Positions 63,858-64,000 of a stretch of DNA of 64,000 bases are shown one piece after another. Position 1 is the first letter of the stretch, and every line of letters starts with the position of its first letter. This DNA comes from Leptospira montravelensis. GTDB lineage: Bacteria; Spirochaetota; Leptospiria; Leptospirales; Leptospiraceae. The notes under the pieces are model-generated. The model had not been told where the DNA came from and did not search any database. It worked only from the letters and a program-made list of their open reading frames with translations. Location of the stretch: the NCBI RefSeq assembly GCF_004770045.1, contig NZ_RQFO01000014.1:124001-188000 (forward strand), read 5' to 3'. A program made the position numbers and the translations under genes.

Positions 63858-64000
63858 CTACAAACCTCCAAAATCACCTAAAATAAGAAGTGAGAAAATG
63901 AAGATAAGGAACATGGAAGAGATAGCAAGGTATTGACTTACATCCTCATCCTTAGGATGGTTCGTTTTGGACATAAAACCAGTACCCAATCGAAAGAATA
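63858..64000 (-). CDS. HyfB/NuoL-like antiporter subunit, 3' fragment
   Basis: Only the last 47 codons are in the window; the gene runs off the right edge. The peptide reads FFRLGTGFMSKTNHPKDEDV, then SQYLAISSMFLIFIFSLLIL and GDFGGL, a C-terminal hydrophobic helix followed by a short tail, as at the end of HyfB/NuoL-type subunits. The stop is adjacent to the hyfC-like ATG. Family is inferred from operon position and the hydrophobic end, not from a signature motif. Confidence 0.6.
   Translation of the reverse strand, partial: FFRLGTGFMSKTNHPKDEDVSQYLAISSMFLIFIFSLLILGDFGGL

Noticed and set aside
57677..64000. Annotation as an active [NiFe] hydrogenase-4
   Set aside because: All four Ni-binding cysteines are absent from the large subunit and three cluster ligands are changed in the small one, so a hydrogenase label would mislead.

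Overview
The window reads as a piece of a Leptospira chromosome: AT-rich, densely packed, with a P83/100-type spirochaete antigen, many TPR proteins and lipoproteins, several class III nucleotide cyclases and a CheA carrying a CheC-like tail. The genus is inferred from protein character and gene mix without a database search. A saprophytic-clade species is only a guess. I see no insertion sequence, prophage, CRISPR array or rRNA, and no gene-free stretch longer than about 300 bases; the longest gaps lie between positions 3688-3945 and 49892-50162.

Layout. 1-1782 (-): acetolactate synthase ilvB with the start of ilvN. 1893-9585: a TPR protein, a lipoprotein, the P83/100-like protein, then serC, a secreted protein, rpiB and a LamG-like secreted protein. 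9553-13487 (-): a membrane protein, a TPR protein and a VapBC-like pair in overlapping reading frames. 13538-19510: a metalloenzyme, two secreted TPR/FN3 proteins, a methyltransferase, a small UvrD-type helicase and tRNA-Val(GAC). 19607-23934 (+): a membrane protein, two SGNH-type proteins and an MBOAT acyltransferase, which look like a surface-glycan O-acylation cassette. 23975-24565 (-): lemA.

24620-39995 (-) is an unbroken run of 17 co-directional genes: thrS, an unknown gene, infC, rpmI, rplT, a ZapB-like protein, zapA, fau, cheW, cheA-cheC fusion, cheB, cheY, scpA, scpB, pheA, tyrA and a NamZ/DUF1343 protein. Many of these overlap by 4 nt, tying translation, division, chemotaxis, chromosome condensation and aromatic amino-acid synthesis together. 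A TetR/hydrolase pair with a palindromic operator follows.

41668-48068 (+) is the most unusual operon: a [2Fe-2S] ferredoxin-nucleotide cyclase whose tail resembles a globin lacking the proximal His, a YddA-type ABC protein whose ATPase motifs are all destroyed, and a 1099-residue GH94-like protein. Then come glnK-amt with a probable sigma-54 promoter, a class II-like photolyase overlapping a ClpS-like gene, a 7TM-type cyclase, an rRNA/tRNA m5U methyltransferase, a SpoIID lipoprotein and an HDOD protein.

57677-64000 (-) ends the window with a hydrogenase-4/complex I-like membrane cassette (hyfB, C, E, F, G, I order). Its catalytic subunit lacks all four Ni ligands and its small subunit lacks three of the four usual cluster cysteines. 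It is followed directly by a cyclase with a pseudo-receiver domain. The cassette therefore looks like a complex I-derived ion-moving or sensing module with no conventional hydrogenase chemistry.
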